From Pelomonas margarita (GTDB taxonomy: Bacteria > Pseudomonadota > Gammaproteobacteria > Burkholderiales > Burkholderiaceae_C): DNA of 64,000 nt. The position numbers were made by a program, and so were the translations under genes. Shown one piece after another: positions 15,513-24,834 of this stretch; positions within the stretch are counted from its first letter, which is position 1; each line of letters begins with the position of its first letter. The stretch lies in the NCBI RefSeq assembly GCF_043555875.1, contig NZ_JBIGHW010000004.1, forward strand, positions 372,001 through 436,000, given 5' to 3'. Below the pieces are notes generated by a model. That model did not search any database. It was not told the origin of the DNA and was given only the letters and a program-made list of their open reading frames with translations.

Positions 15513-17251
15513 ATTTCCATCACCGGCCGGAACGCCTCGGCCGGCTCGCTGCGCCCCAGCCGGGCGCGCAGGCGCTCGTAGGCGGCGGCATCGACGACGC
15601 CCGCGAGCAGCGGCGTCCACAGGAACAGCCGCGCGAAGCAGCGCAGGCGCTGCACGGGGCTCTGCCCGGACGGCTGCTCCAGCTCGGCCTGCAGCGTGGC
15701 CAGCGACTCGCGCAGCGCGGCCATGCGCAGCCCGCCGTCGCGCGGCGTGTCGAACACCAGGCTGTCGGCGCCCTTCAAGCGGCGTGCGGGCCAGGCCGGG
15801 CCGTCGGCCATCTCCGGCCGGCCGTGGCGGGCGAAGGTGGTCCACGCCGAGCCCATCGCATCGCAGAGGGCGCGGCGGCCCGCGCGGTTGAAGGGCGTGT
15901 TGACCTGGAAGATGTCGAACTCGCCGGCCAGGTCGCGGAAGGCGAAGGCCTGCTCCATCGCATGGGCGGCGCCGAGCAGGATGTCGGGGCGGATGAAGGG
16001 GATGGCGGGTGCCTCGTCCCAGTCGAAGCGGTAGGTCCAGACGTCGGCATGGCCGCCTTGCAGCATCGCGTCGGCCGGCCGGTCCACATGATGGGCGCGC
16101 CAGCCGCGCGACATCATCCCGGACTCGAAGCGGTAGGCGGCGCGGTCCTTCAGCACGGGGATCTTGCCGCCGATGAGCCTGCAGTGCTCCGGCTTGCCGG
16201 CCAGGAAGGTGCGGAACTCGTCGCGGTTGCTGCCCAGCAGCACCGGCACGCGGTTCCAGGTGCCCTGGCTGAACAGCTCCGGCAGCGGCGCCAGCGGCAG
16301 CACGACGCCGTCGCGGACGGGGCGCGGCGTCAGGTAGATGCCTTCGCTGCCGGGCACATGCGCGGCCAGCAGCTGTGCAGGGCTGAGGCTGCGCAGCCAG
16401 GCGGCCAGGTCCGGCGGCGGCGCGGGCAGGGCGGCGTTGGCCAGCAGGCGGCGCACCACTTCCTCGCCGCCGCAGCGGTGGCTGTCCAGCGGCGAGTCCA
16501 GGCCGCAGATGGCCTCCTCGTGGCTGAAGCTCTCGCACACCGGGCTCTGCGCAATGGCTCGGTGAAACAAGCCTGCGGCCAGCGGGCTGGCCAGCAGCAT
16601 CAGCACCTGCTGGCCGCCGGCCGACTCGCCGAAGATGGTGACACAGCCGGGGTCACCCCCGAAGGCGCCGATGTGGCTCTGCACCCAGCGCAGCGCGGCG
16701 ATCAGGTCCAGCAGCGCGAAGTTGCCGGAGCGGTCCTCGTCGCCGAGGTCCGCGCCGGCCTGCAGCGCTGGGTGGGCGAACCAGCCCAGCACGCCCAGCC
16801 GGTAGTTCACCGTGACGACGATGACGCGGTCCTGCGCGGCCAGGTTGCGGGCCACGTCGAAGGTGGCGGCCGTGCCGACGGCGTTGCCGCCGCCGTGTAT
16901 CCACACCATGACTGGCAGCGGCCCATCCACATCGACGGGCGCGAACACGTTCAGCCACAGGCAGTCCTCGTCGCCAGTGGCCTGTCCGTGCTGGCTGGCC
17001 GGCAGCGCGGCGATGCGGCCGGCGAACTGTGGCGCGATCGCGCCGTGGGTCAGCGCCTGCAGCTCGCCCTGCCAGCGCGGGGCGGGCTGAGGTGCGCGCC
17101 AGCGCAGCGGGCCCAGCGGTGGTGCGGCATAGCGCAGGCCGCGCCAGGCGTGCACATCGCCGCCGGTGCCAGCGGCTTCGCGTGAGCCGACAACGGTGCC
17201 CGAGGGCGTTTCGCGGCGGCTGAAGGGGGCGGGAAGGCGGGTGAGGGTCAT
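15509..17251 (-). CDS. Type-B carboxylesterase
   Basis: A 580-residue alpha/beta hydrolase of the carboxylesterase type B family. DEDCLWLNVFAP near residue 95, the oxyanion region MVWIHGGGN near residue 116 and the nucleophile elbow FGESAGGQ near residue 205 are visible; a DLGDEDRSGNFALLDLIAAL segment precedes it. No signal peptide is evident, so it is probably cytoplasmic. It starts 26 bases after the periplasmic binding protein gene and is the last gene of the leftward unit that begins with the aldehyde dehydrogenase. An esterase releasing hydroxycinnamates from esters would suit the unit, but the family is broad and the substrate is not determined. Confidence 0.85.
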   Translation of the reverse strand: MTLTRLPAPFSRRETPSGTVVGSREAAGTGGDVHAWRGLRYAAPPLGPLRWRAPQPAPRWQGELQALTHGAIAPQFAGRIAALPASQHGQATGDEDCLWLNVFAPVDVDGPLPVMVWIHGGGNAVGTAATFDVARNLAAQDRVIVVTVNYRLGVLGWFAHPALQAGADLGDEDRSGNFALLDLIAALRWVQSHIGAFGGDPGCVTIFGESAGGQQVLMLLASPLAAGLFHRAIAQSPVCESFSHEEAICGLDSPLDSHRCGGEEVVRRLLANAALPAPPPDLAAWLRSLSPAQLLAAHVPGSEGIYLTPRPVRDGVVLPLAPLPELFSQGTWNRVPVLLGSNRDEFRTFLAGKPEHCRLIGGKIPVLKDRAAYRFESGMMSRGWRAHHVDRPADAMLQGGHADVWTYRFDWDEAPAIPFIRPDILLGAAHAMEQAFAFRDLAGEFDIFQVNTPFNRAGRRALCDAMGSAWTTFARHGRPEMADGPAWPARRLKGADSLVFDTPRDGGLRMAALRESLATLQAELEQPSGQSPVQRLRCFARLFLWTPLLAGVVDAAAYERLRARLGRSEPAEAFRPVMEI

Positions 17252-17277
17252 CGGAGGTCTCCAGTCGTGGCGTGGGG

Positions 17278-18381
17278 TCAGCGGCGTGCCACGCCGTCAC
17301 GGCCGCGCACGCCCAGTTCGACGAATTGCGAGCCGTGGTGCTGGTCCGGCGCGAAAGACAAGTCAAAGCCGCCCAGAGGCCGGCGCCCCCAGGCCTGCAG
17401 GGCGCGCACCAGGTCAGCGGGTGTGTCGGCGCTGCGGCCGCGCCGCAGGGCTTCGATGCACAACAGCGCGTGCAGATAGCCCCCCAGGCCCTCGAAGGTG
17501 ATGGCGTCCGGCGAGCCGAAACGCTCGGCGTCGCGGCCGAAGTCGCGGACCAGTGGCAGCTGCGAGGACTCCGGGTTGGGCAGCACCGTCGTGAAGCCCA
17601 GGCCGTGGCCGCGCAGCATGCGCATCTGCTCGGTCAGGCCGGTGCTGGGGGCGGTCATCAGCATGGCGGGTAGGCCCACCACGGTGGTGAAGGCGGTCTG
17701 GCTGAGCGTTTCCAGGCTGTCGGGGCCCAGGCTCAGCACGGCGGCACCGGCCGCAGCGGAGGCCTGCGCCAGGGCGGCCGCCGGCCGCGTGGGGTCGACC
17801 GGCAGCCGCTGCACCGCGATGCCGTCAGCCTGCAGCGCACGGGCCAGCGCGGCTTCGCGCACGGGCTCGTAGCCGTCGGCCAGCAGCGCCACCTGGGCCA
17901 CCGACAGCACGCGCAACTGCCCGGCCAGCAGCTGGGCCTCGTGGGCGTCATCGGGGCGCAGAGTGAACACATGGCGCAGCGTCGGTGAGCGCAGCCGCGC
18001 GTCGCCCGAGAACGGGCCCACCAACGGCAGACCGACTGCCGCGCTGGCGCCTGCCGCCGCATGGCAGGCCTGCTCGCCGACGCAGTTCAGCACCGCGAGC
18101 GCGCCCTGTCCACGCAGGCGGCGCACGTTGTCCGCCAGCCGCCTGGGGTCGCCGCCGTCGTCCAGCGTCAGCAGTTCCACCACCCGGCCCAGCACGCCGC
18201 CGCCGGCATTGGCCCGCTCCACGGCCAGCAGCGCGCCTGCGCGCACGCGGTTGGCGGTGGTGAAGCCCGGGCCGGTCATGGGCAGGGACTGGCCCAGCAC
18301 CACGGGCCTGGCCGCCTGCTGTGCCAGCGCGGGGCCGGCGGCCAGCAGCAGCGTGCCGAACGCGCGGCGGCCCATCAGCAT
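17278..18381 (-). CDS. ABC-type (branched-chain amino-acid-like) periplasmic binding protein
   Basis: A 367-residue type I periplasmic binding protein (Peripla_BP_6 group). The signal peptide contains GRRAFGTLLLAAGPALAQ. The mature protein starts near VVLGQSLPMTGP and has the ANRVRAGALLAVERANAGGG and VVELLTLDDGGDP segments typical of LivJ-like proteins. The ATG at 18381 overlaps the chemoreceptor gene by 7 bases; an ATG at 18375 overlaps by 1. No permease or ATPase gene lies nearby. Fusion by position to a chemoreceptor suggests it presents a ligand to that receptor, or works with a transporter encoded elsewhere. Related proteins bind aromatic acids, including hydroxybenzoates and cinnamates. 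Confidence 0.82.
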   Translation of the reverse strand: MLMGRRAFGTLLLAAGPALAQQAARPVVLGQSLPMTGPGFTTANRVRAGALLAVERANAGGGVLGRVVELLTLDDGGDPRRLADNVRRLRGQGALAVLNCVGEQACHAAAGASAAVGLPLVGPFSGDARLRSPTLRHVFTLRPDDAHEAQLLAGQLRVLSVAQVALLADGYEPVREAALARALQADGIAVQRLPVDPTRPAAALAQASAAAGAAVLSLGPDSLETLSQTAFTTVVGLPAMLMTAPSTGLTEQMRMLRGHGLGFTTVLPNPESSQLPLVRDFGRDAERFGSPDAITFEGLGGYLHALLCIEALRRGRSADTPADLVRALQAWGRRPLGGFDLSFAPDQHHGSQFVELGVRGRDGVARR

Positions 18382-19958
18382 TTGGGCGCCACCGTCGAGT
18401 CGAGCTGGAAGCGCCCCACGCCGCGCTGCAGCGTGCTGGCGCTGCCCTGCAGCGCGGCGGCCGAGGCGCTGAGCTGCTCGGCCAGCGCGGCGTCGTGCTG
18501 GGTCTGGTGGTCGAGCTGGCCGACGCTGTGGTTGACCTCCTGCAGCTGGTTCCGTTGCAGGCGGGCGGCCTGGGACGACTGCTGCACGACCTGCCAGACC
18601 TGCTCGGCGGCCAGGTGCAGCGAATCGACCACCTCGCCCGCCGCCCGCACAGACTGCTCGCCGGCACCCACGCCTTGCTGCGTGTCGTCGCTCAGCCGGC
18701 CGATCTCGGCGGCGGCCTGGGCGGTGCGGCCGGCCAGCTGGCGCACCTCGCCGGCCACGACGGCAAAGCCCCGCCCGGCATCACCGGCACGCGCGGCCTC
18801 GATGGCGGCGTTCAGCGCCAGGATGTTGGTCTGGAAGGCGATGGCCTCGATGGTGCGCACGATCTCGGTCGTGCGGCCGGCGGCGGTGGCGATCTCACCC
18901 ATGCGTCCGGCCAGCTCGGTCATGGCCGCGCGGCCCTGCGCCACCAGGCTGCGCGATTGCTCCGCGCTGCTGTTGGCGCTGGCGGCGGCGTGGTCGGCCT
19001 GCTCTGCCAGGCCCACCAGCCCGTGCACGGTGGCGGCCGTCTGCTGCAGCCGCGCGGCGCCTTGCTCGGTGCGCTCCGACAGCGACAGGCTGCCGGCGGC
19101 GATATCGCGGCTGGCGGCGTCAACGAGATTGGCCGACTGGCGCAGGTCGGCCACCGTCTCGCGCAGCGCCTGCTGCATGTTGGCGATGGCGTTGAGCAGG
19201 CGGCCGAACTCGTCGTCGCGCCGCGTCACCACGTCGGCCTGCAGGTCGCCCTGCGCGATGCGTTCGGCCAGGCGCACAGCCTGCTGCAGCGGCCGCATGA
19301 CGCTGCGGTAGAGCGCCCAGGCCAGTGCGGCGCCCAGCGCCAGCGCCAGGCCGGCCAGCGCCAGCAGCTGCAGGCGCATGGCGCGTTGCTGGCCCTGCTG
19401 TGCGGCGTTCTCACGCGCATTGGCGTCGCGGATGGCGGCGACCATGCCGCGCACCGCTTCGGCCCAGCCGTTCTGCGCGCCCTCGGCTGGCAGCAGGGCG
19501 GCCACGGCGGCATCGACGCCGCGCCCCTGCTCGGCGGCCTGCAGCGCCGATTCGACGAGGGGCTTCGCCTGCTCGCGCAGCGCGCGGGCCTGGGCCAGCG
19601 CGTCGCGCAGCGGGGCGATGGCCTCGTCTTCGCCGGCCAGTGCCTGCTCCAGCGCCTGCTCGGTGGCCAGCAGCTGCGCCTGCGCCGTGCCCAACTGCTG
19701 GCGGCCGGCCTTGAAGTCCTCCTCCTCGGTGTAGGCCAGGAAGCTGCGCTCCAGCACCTGCTGGCGCAGCAGCGCGGCGTGCAGCGCGTGGGCCAGGTCG
19801 TTGCGCGGGTTGTTGACGGTGACGATGCGTGCCAGCTGGTCGCCGAGCCGGCTGCCCTGCCACAGCGCCAGCAGCGCGATGCCGCCCATCAGCGCCAGCA
19901 GCAGCGCCACGCCGGCGACCAGCTGCCGGCGCAGGCTCCAGCGAAGGCCGCGCGTCAT
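18375..19958 (-). CDS. Methyl-accepting chemotaxis protein
   Basis: A 527-residue transmembrane chemoreceptor. First membrane helix at residues about 11-33 (LVAGVALLLALMGGIALLAL), a periplasmic helical ligand domain of about 160 residues, and a second helix near 195-215 (LLALAGLALALGAALAWAL). A HAMP region follows (RPLQQAVRLAERIAQGDL), then the signalling domain with the hairpin tip IAFQTNILALNAAIEAARAG, which docks CheA and CheW. No C-terminal CheR-binding pentapeptide is seen (it ends VAPKC). The ATG at 19958 overlaps the stop of the RND gene (ATGA). Its place between a hydrophobic-compound transporter and a binding protein suggests taxis toward the same compounds. Confidence 0.9.
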   Translation of the reverse strand: MTRGLRWSLRRQLVAGVALLLALMGGIALLALWQGSRLGDQLARIVTVNNPRNDLAHALHAALLRQQVLERSFLAYTEEEDFKAGRQQLGTAQAQLLATEQALEQALAGEDEAIAPLRDALAQARALREQAKPLVESALQAAEQGRGVDAAVAALLPAEGAQNGWAEAVRGMVAAIRDANARENAAQQGQQRAMRLQLLALAGLALALGAALAWALYRSVMRPLQQAVRLAERIAQGDLQADVVTRRDDEFGRLLNAIANMQQALRETVADLRQSANLVDAASRDIAAGSLSLSERTEQGAARLQQTAATVHGLVGLAEQADHAAASANSSAEQSRSLVAQGRAAMTELAGRMGEIATAAGRTTEIVRTIEAIAFQTNILALNAAIEAARAGDAGRGFAVVAGEVRQLAGRTAQAAAEIGRLSDDTQQGVGAGEQSVRAAGEVVDSLHLAAEQVWQVVQQSSQAARLQRNQLQEVNHSVGQLDHQTQHDAALAEQLSASAAALQGSASTLQRGVGRFQLDSTVAPKC

Positions 19959-22378
19959 GCGGCCTGCTCCGTCGGCAGGGCCTGCGCCTGAGCCTGCACT
20001 GCCTGCGCGGGCTTGAGCAGCCAGCGCGCCAGGGCCGGCAGCAACACCAGCGCGCCCACCATGTTCCACAGGAACATGAAGGCCAGCAGGATGCCCATGT
20101 CGGCCTGGAACTTGATGGAGCTCCAGAACCAGGTGGCCACGGCCAGAGCCAGCGTCATGCCGGTCAGCAGCACCACGCGGCCGGTGAAGCGCAGCGCGGC
20201 GCGGTAGGCCTGGTCCACGCTGTCGCCGGCGCGCAGGCGCTGCAGCATGACGGCCAGCACGTAGAGCGCGTAGTCCACGCCGATGCCCACGCCCAAGGCG
20301 ATGACGGGCAGCGTGGCGACCTTGACGCCCATGCCCAGCAACACCATCAGCGCCTCGCACAGCATGGAGGTCAGCACCAGCGGCAGCACGGCCACGACGG
20401 TGGCGCGCCAGCTGCGGAAGGTCAGCCAGCACAGCAGCACGACGGCGCCGTAGACCCAGTACAGCATCTCGCGCATGGCCTGCCTGACGACGCTGTTGGT
20501 GGCGGCCTCGATGCCGGCCGAGCCGGCCGCGAGCAGGAAGCGCACGTCACCGCCGGTGGGCTGCTCCTTGATGAAGGCCTCGGCCTCGCCCACCACGCGC
20601 TCCAGCGTGCTGGCCTTGTGGTCGCGCAGGAAGACCTGCAGCGTCAGGAAGGAACAGGCCTTGTTGAGCAGCTCGCGCGGTGCGATGGACTGCACGCCGC
20701 CCAGCGCCTGGTCGTTGGCGATCAGCTCGTACCACTTGAAGTTGCCCTCGTTGAAACCCACCATGCCCAGCTTGGCCAGGCCGGCGAGGGACTGCGTGCC
20801 CTCCACCCCGGGCAGCTGCCGCAGCCGCCAGGCCAGCGCGTCGACGCGGCTGAGCGTGTCGTAGCGCGTGCACTGGTCGTCCGGCGTGGTGGCCATGACG
20901 GTCAGGATGTCGGTGCTGGCCGCGTAGCTCTGCACCATGAAGGCGTTGTCGCGGTTGTAGCGGGAGTCGGCGCGCAGCTCGGGCGCGCCGGCGTCCAGGT
21001 CGCCCACCTGCAGCCGGGTGGACAGCGCCACCGCGCCCACCAGCAGCAGCGCGCCGGCCGTCAGCGCCAGTGCGGCTGGCCGCGCCTGCGTGAAGGACGC
21101 GAACCAGGCCCAGGCGCCACTCAGCTGCTCGCTCTGCTCCTGCTTCAGGCTGCGCTGCGCGGCGGCCGGGCTGACGCCGACGTAGGACAGCAGGACCGGC
21201 AGCAGCACGAGGTTGGTGAAGATCAGCACGGCCACGCCGATGCTGGCGTTGGCGGCCAGATCCTGGATGACGCGGATGTCGATGAGCGCCAGCACGGCGA
21301 AGCCCACCGCATCGCACAGCAGTGCGGTCAGGCCGGCCACGAACAGGCGGCGGAAGGTGTAGCGCGCGGCCACCACACGGTGCGTGCCGCGGCCCACGTC
21401 CTGCAGGATGCCGTTCATCTTCTGCGCGCCGTGGCTCATTCCGATGGCGAACACGAGGAAGGGCACCAGCACCGAGTACGGGTCCAGCGCATAGCCCAGC
21501 AGGCGCAGCAGGCCCAGCTGCCAGGCCACGGCGATGAGGGAGCAGGCGACGACGATGGCGGTGGAGCGCATGCAGCGCGTGTAGGCGAACAGCACGCCGC
21601 CGCAGATCAACAGCGCCAGCGCGAAGAAGCCCATGACCTGGCGCACGCCGGCTATGAGGTCGCCCATGACCTTGGCGAAGCCCACCACGTGCAGCTGCAC
21701 GCGGTCGCCGTCGTATTTGGCGCGCAATGCTTCGATGCGGCCTCCTAGTTCGGCGTAGTCCAGCGCCTGGCCCGTCTGCGGGTCGGTGTCCAGCAGCGGC
21801 ACGTAGATGATGCTGCTCTTGAAGTCTCCCGCCACCAGCTGGCCGATCTCGCCGGAGCGCTCGATGTTGGCGCGCAGCTCGGCCAGCGCCTCGGGGCTGC
21901 CGTCATAACGGTCGGTGATGACGGTGTCGCCGTCCAGGCCTTCTTCGGTCACGGCCACCCAGCGGGTGTTGGACGTCCACAGCGACTTCATGAACGGCCG
22001 GTCCACGCCGGGCATCAGGAACAGCTCGTCGTTGAGCAGGCGCAGCGTCTCCAGGTAGTCCTTGTCGAATATCGTGCCCTGGCGTGCCGCCACGGCGATG
22101 CGCAGTGCGTTGCCGCCGCCGGCCAGCTGGGCGCGTTGCTCCTGGAAGTTGGCGATGAAAGGGTGGCGGCTGGGGATGGTCTTGTCGAAGCTGGCCGTCA
22201 GCTGCATGCCCAGCGCCTGCCAGCCGAGCACGGCGGTCAGCAGCAGGCACAGCGCCAGCACCCAGGGGCGGTGGTTGAAGAACAGCCGTTCGGCCCAGCC
22301 GCCGCTGCGGGTGTCGAAGTCTTCGAGGCGCGCAATGACGGGTTGCGCGCTGTCGTCGGTGGAAATGCTCACGCTCAC
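19955..22378 (-). CDS. MMPL/RND-family transporter
   Basis: An 807-residue membrane protein with two RND repeats. Each repeat has one N-terminal helix (PWVLALCLLLTAVLGWQALG; RPAALALTAGALLLVGAVAL), a periplasmic loop of about 200 residues and a five-helix bundle. ALGVGIGVDYALYVLAVML in the second repeat is the helix-4 proton-relay-type motif. A GTG at 22378 is taken as the start: the protein becomes plausible only after it and the preceding gene ends 22 bases upstream; a second GTG six bases later is equally possible. Such MMPL proteins commonly occur with DUF1302, DUF1329 and YCF48-like genes and are thought to move hydrophobic compounds across the envelope. Direction and substrate are unknown. 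Confidence 0.85.
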   Translation of the reverse strand: MSVSISTDDSAQPVIARLEDFDTRSGGWAERLFFNHRPWVLALCLLLTAVLGWQALGMQLTASFDKTIPSRHPFIANFQEQRAQLAGGGNALRIAVAARQGTIFDKDYLETLRLLNDELFLMPGVDRPFMKSLWTSNTRWVAVTEEGLDGDTVITDRYDGSPEALAELRANIERSGEIGQLVAGDFKSSIIYVPLLDTDPQTGQALDYAELGGRIEALRAKYDGDRVQLHVVGFAKVMGDLIAGVRQVMGFFALALLICGGVLFAYTRCMRSTAIVVACSLIAVAWQLGLLRLLGYALDPYSVLVPFLVFAIGMSHGAQKMNGILQDVGRGTHRVVAARYTFRRLFVAGLTALLCDAVGFAVLALIDIRVIQDLAANASIGVAVLIFTNLVLLPVLLSYVGVSPAAAQRSLKQEQSEQLSGAWAWFASFTQARPAALALTAGALLLVGAVALSTRLQVGDLDAGAPELRADSRYNRDNAFMVQSYAASTDILTVMATTPDDQCTRYDTLSRVDALAWRLRQLPGVEGTQSLAGLAKLGMVGFNEGNFKWYELIANDQALGGVQSIAPRELLNKACSFLTLQVFLRDHKASTLERVVGEAEAFIKEQPTGGDVRFLLAAGSAGIEAATNSVVRQAMREMLYWVYGAVVLLCWLTFRSWRATVVAVLPLVLTSMLCEALMVLLGMGVKVATLPVIALGVGIGVDYALYVLAVMLQRLRAGDSVDQAYRAALRFTGRVVLLTGMTLALAVATWFWSSIKFQADMGILLAFMFLWNMVGALVLLPALARWLLKPAQAVQAQAQALPTEQAA

Positions 22379-22400
22379 GGTCGCGATCTCTGGAAGTGGT

Positions 22401-23438
22401 TCAGGTGGAGCCCAGGGGCTGTCGCTGCAGGCCGCGCAGGCCCGCCAGCACGATGTGGCCGGCGTCGGCCTCGACGACGCTGGCTGATGGCAGCGGCGGC
22501 AGCGCGGCGCGGCGCGTGAAGCTGCGGCCGTCGTCGCGGCTGAGCAGCAGGTCGCCGTTCTGGGCCAGCAGCAGCAGCGAGCCATCGCGGCGCTGCAGGC
22601 CGGCGCTCAGCGACACGGGCACGGGGTTGTCGACGGCCGTCCAGCTGTCGCCGTGGTCGGCCGAGCGCCAGACGTTGCCGCGCAGGCCGTAGGCCAGCAG
22701 CGTGCCGTCGCGCGTCAGCAGCAGGCCGAAGAAGCTGCCCTTGTAGGGCGAGGCCAGCGCCTCGAAGTGGGCGCCGCCGTCCAGCGAGCGCAGCAGCAGG
22801 CCTTGCTCGCCGGCGATGAACACGCGCGGGCCTTCGCTGCGCACCGCGTACAGGTGCAGGCGCTTTCGGTTCGGTAGGCGGGTGTGCAGGCTCTGCCAGA
22901 CCTCGCCCTGGCGCACGAAGGCCAGGCCGTAGGCGCCGACGGCGTAGAGGCTGCCGTCGGGGCTCAGGGCAAGGTCCAGCAGCGGCTTGTCCGGCCCCTG
23001 GGCCAGGCGGCGCCGTGCGGCCTCGCGCAAGGCCTCGTCGTCAACGGCAGCGGCCAGTTCCAGCTCGGCCAGCTGGCGACCGTCCATCACCAGGCGCCAG
23101 CGCTGGCCGCCGTCGACGGTCTGCAGCAGGCTGCCGAAATGGCCGCAAGCCCAGCCGGTGTTGGCATCGTTGAAGGCCAGCGCCGTGAGGCTGATCTGCG
23201 CCGGCACCTCGGCCTGCCGCCACCGCCGGCCGCCGTCGTCGCTGTAGACGACGAGGCCGCGCTCGCCGGCCAGGACCAGGCGCTGACCGGCGCGCGCGGC
23301 GGCCAGCAGCGCGCTGCGTGTGGCCAGCGGCGTAGGCGCCGCCGGCTGGGTCAGCACGGGGGGCAGCGTGGTGGCCGCCCGCGCCGGGGCGGCCAGCAGC
23401 CCGAGAGCCGCAGCCCCGAACACCGCACGCCGCTTCAT
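22401..23438 (-). CDS. YCF48/BNR-repeat-like exported protein
   Basis: A 345-residue beta-propeller-type protein with signal peptide MKRRAVFGAAALGLLAAPARA. Several repeats of the pattern YSDDGGRRWRQ, TVDGGQRWRLV, SLDGGAHFEAL, SADHGDSWTAV and SRDDGRSFTRR are spread through the chain, each a BNR/Asp-box-like turn as in the photosystem II assembly factor YCF48. The start overlaps the DUF1329 stop (ATGA). It is a regular companion of DUF1329, DUF1302 and MMPL genes in catabolic clusters for hydrophobic compounds and is probably a periplasmic scaffold for the transporter. That role is inference. Confidence 0.8.
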   Translation of the reverse strand: MKRRAVFGAAALGLLAAPARAATTLPPVLTQPAAPTPLATRSALLAAARAGQRLVLAGERGLVVYSDDGGRRWRQAEVPAQISLTALAFNDANTGWACGHFGSLLQTVDGGQRWRLVMDGRQLAELELAAAVDDEALREAARRRLAQGPDKPLLDLALSPDGSLYAVGAYGLAFVRQGEVWQSLHTRLPNRKRLHLYAVRSEGPRVFIAGEQGLLLRSLDGGAHFEALASPYKGSFFGLLLTRDGTLLAYGLRGNVWRSADHGDSWTAVDNPVPVSLSAGLQRRDGSLLLLAQNGDLLLSRDDGRSFTRRAALPPLPSASVVEADAGHIVLAGLRGLQRQPLGST

Positions 23439-24811
23439 CGTGTGCTCTCGTTGGCCAGTTCCTCGGGGCTGAAGAAGGCCCGGTCCAGCTTGGGCAGCAC
23501 CTTGACCTGCACCGGCAGCTCGTTGGTGGCCATGTTCAGGTAGTAGGCGCCGGTCTGCAGGTCGTAGCCGCCCCAGAAGACGTTGCCCAGCACGGCCGGG
23601 ATGTCCGGCGCGGTCAGCGTCAGCGTGTAGTTGGTGCGCCAGAGTTCACCCTTGGCGTCCCAGCCGTCGAACAGGATGATCTGCCAGGTGTCCTCGTCGA
23701 GGTAGTACTTGCGCTTGGCCGCCACGTGGCGCTTGCCGGCGGCCAGCGTGGCCTCCACTTCCCAGACCCGGTGCAGCTCCCACCGCACGGCGTCGGGACT
23801 CAGCGTGCCCGGCTTGACGAGGTCGGCCACCTTGGCCAATGCCGCCCGGTTGTTGTTGTAGGGGATGTACAGCTCCTTCTTGCCGACGAGCTTGAGCTCG
23901 TGCTTGTCGATGGGCCCGAACAGGTTGAAGGCTTCGTCGAACAGGCCGATGCCGGAGGTGACGGCGTCGGGCGTGTCGTAGCCCACCGACGGCGCCTTGC
24001 GCACGCGGCGCTGGCCCACCAGGTATTGCCACAGGCCGCGCGGCGTGGCGCTGGTCATGCCGTCGTGCGCGAGGATGGCCTCTCCCGCCTTGGAGCCCGG
24101 CTCGGTGGCGGCGAACTTGCCCAGCGCGTAGTAGCCGTCGAACTTGTCGGGCGTGACGTCGGGGTCGTAGTACTGGCGGCGGAAGGTCTGGTTGCCGCCG
24201 CTGGCCATGGTGCGCTTGCCGTCGGCCGTCATGACCCACACGCGCATCGGCGTCTGGGTGTTCACGCCCAGCCAGGCCAGGCGGTGGTTCAGGATGGCTT
24301 CGTAGCCATCCTTGGGAATGGGGAAGGGGATGCCGCCGAAGGCGCCCTCGATGCCCAGGCCGTTGTCCACCACCTTGGCGCGGGTGGCATTCTTGAAGGT
24401 GTTGTCGTAGACGTACTGCGGCGCGGCGGCCGTGCGGCGCGTGGGGTAGACGTCGATGCGGAAGTCGGGGTGCTTCTTCATCAGCGCCTTGACGCCGTCG
24501 CTCAAGCGGGCGTCGTGCTGCGCCATGTTCTTGGCGCTGATCTGCAGCACCGGCTTGTCGGCAGGGAAGAGGTCGGGGCGCGGGTCGCCGTTCTTGTAGC
24601 CGGCCGGCGCCTTGGTGAGGCCGCCCTCCCAGGGCGGGATGCTGCCGTCCTTGTTGCCGGCGCGTTCGGCGCCCATCGGGGTCAGCGTGGTCTTGAGCTT
24701 GGCGGCCTCTTCGGCCGACACGGCGGCGCCCGCGCTCAGCGGCAGCAGGGCCGCGCATGCCCATGCCGAGGCCAGGGCGGGAACGTTCAATCGGAGCAGT
24801 GCGTGCTTCAT
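23435..24811 (-). CDS. DUF1329 family exported protein
   Basis: A 458-residue protein with a signal peptide ending near LLPLSAGAAV. Conserved family phrases are present: GNKDGSIPPWEGG near residue 55, PRPDLFPADKPVL near residue 77, TFRRQYYDPD and the C-terminal RKYYLDEDTWQIILFDGWD and FWGGYDLQTGAYYLN. The family is related in fold to lipoprotein-carrier (LolA/LolB-like) proteins and is thought to work in the periplasm with the outer-membrane DUF1302 partner. It lies 23 bases after the DUF1302 gene and overlaps the YCF48-like gene. Family assignment is firm; biochemical function is not established. Confidence 0.88.
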   Translation of the reverse strand: MKHALLRLNVPALASAWACAALLPLSAGAAVSAEEAAKLKTTLTPMGAERAGNKDGSIPPWEGGLTKAPAGYKNGDPRPDLFPADKPVLQISAKNMAQHDARLSDGVKALMKKHPDFRIDVYPTRRTAAAPQYVYDNTFKNATRAKVVDNGLGIEGAFGGIPFPIPKDGYEAILNHRLAWLGVNTQTPMRVWVMTADGKRTMASGGNQTFRRQYYDPDVTPDKFDGYYALGKFAATEPGSKAGEAILAHDGMTSATPRGLWQYLVGQRRVRKAPSVGYDTPDAVTSGIGLFDEAFNLFGPIDKHELKLVGKKELYIPYNNNRAALAKVADLVKPGTLSPDAVRWELHRVWEVEATLAAGKRHVAAKRKYYLDEDTWQIILFDGWDAKGELWRTNYTLTLTAPDIPAVLGNVFWGGYDLQTGAYYLNMATNELPVQVKVLPKLDRAFFSPEELANESTR

Positions 24812-24834
24812 GGTGTGGATGTCCGTGTCTGGGG

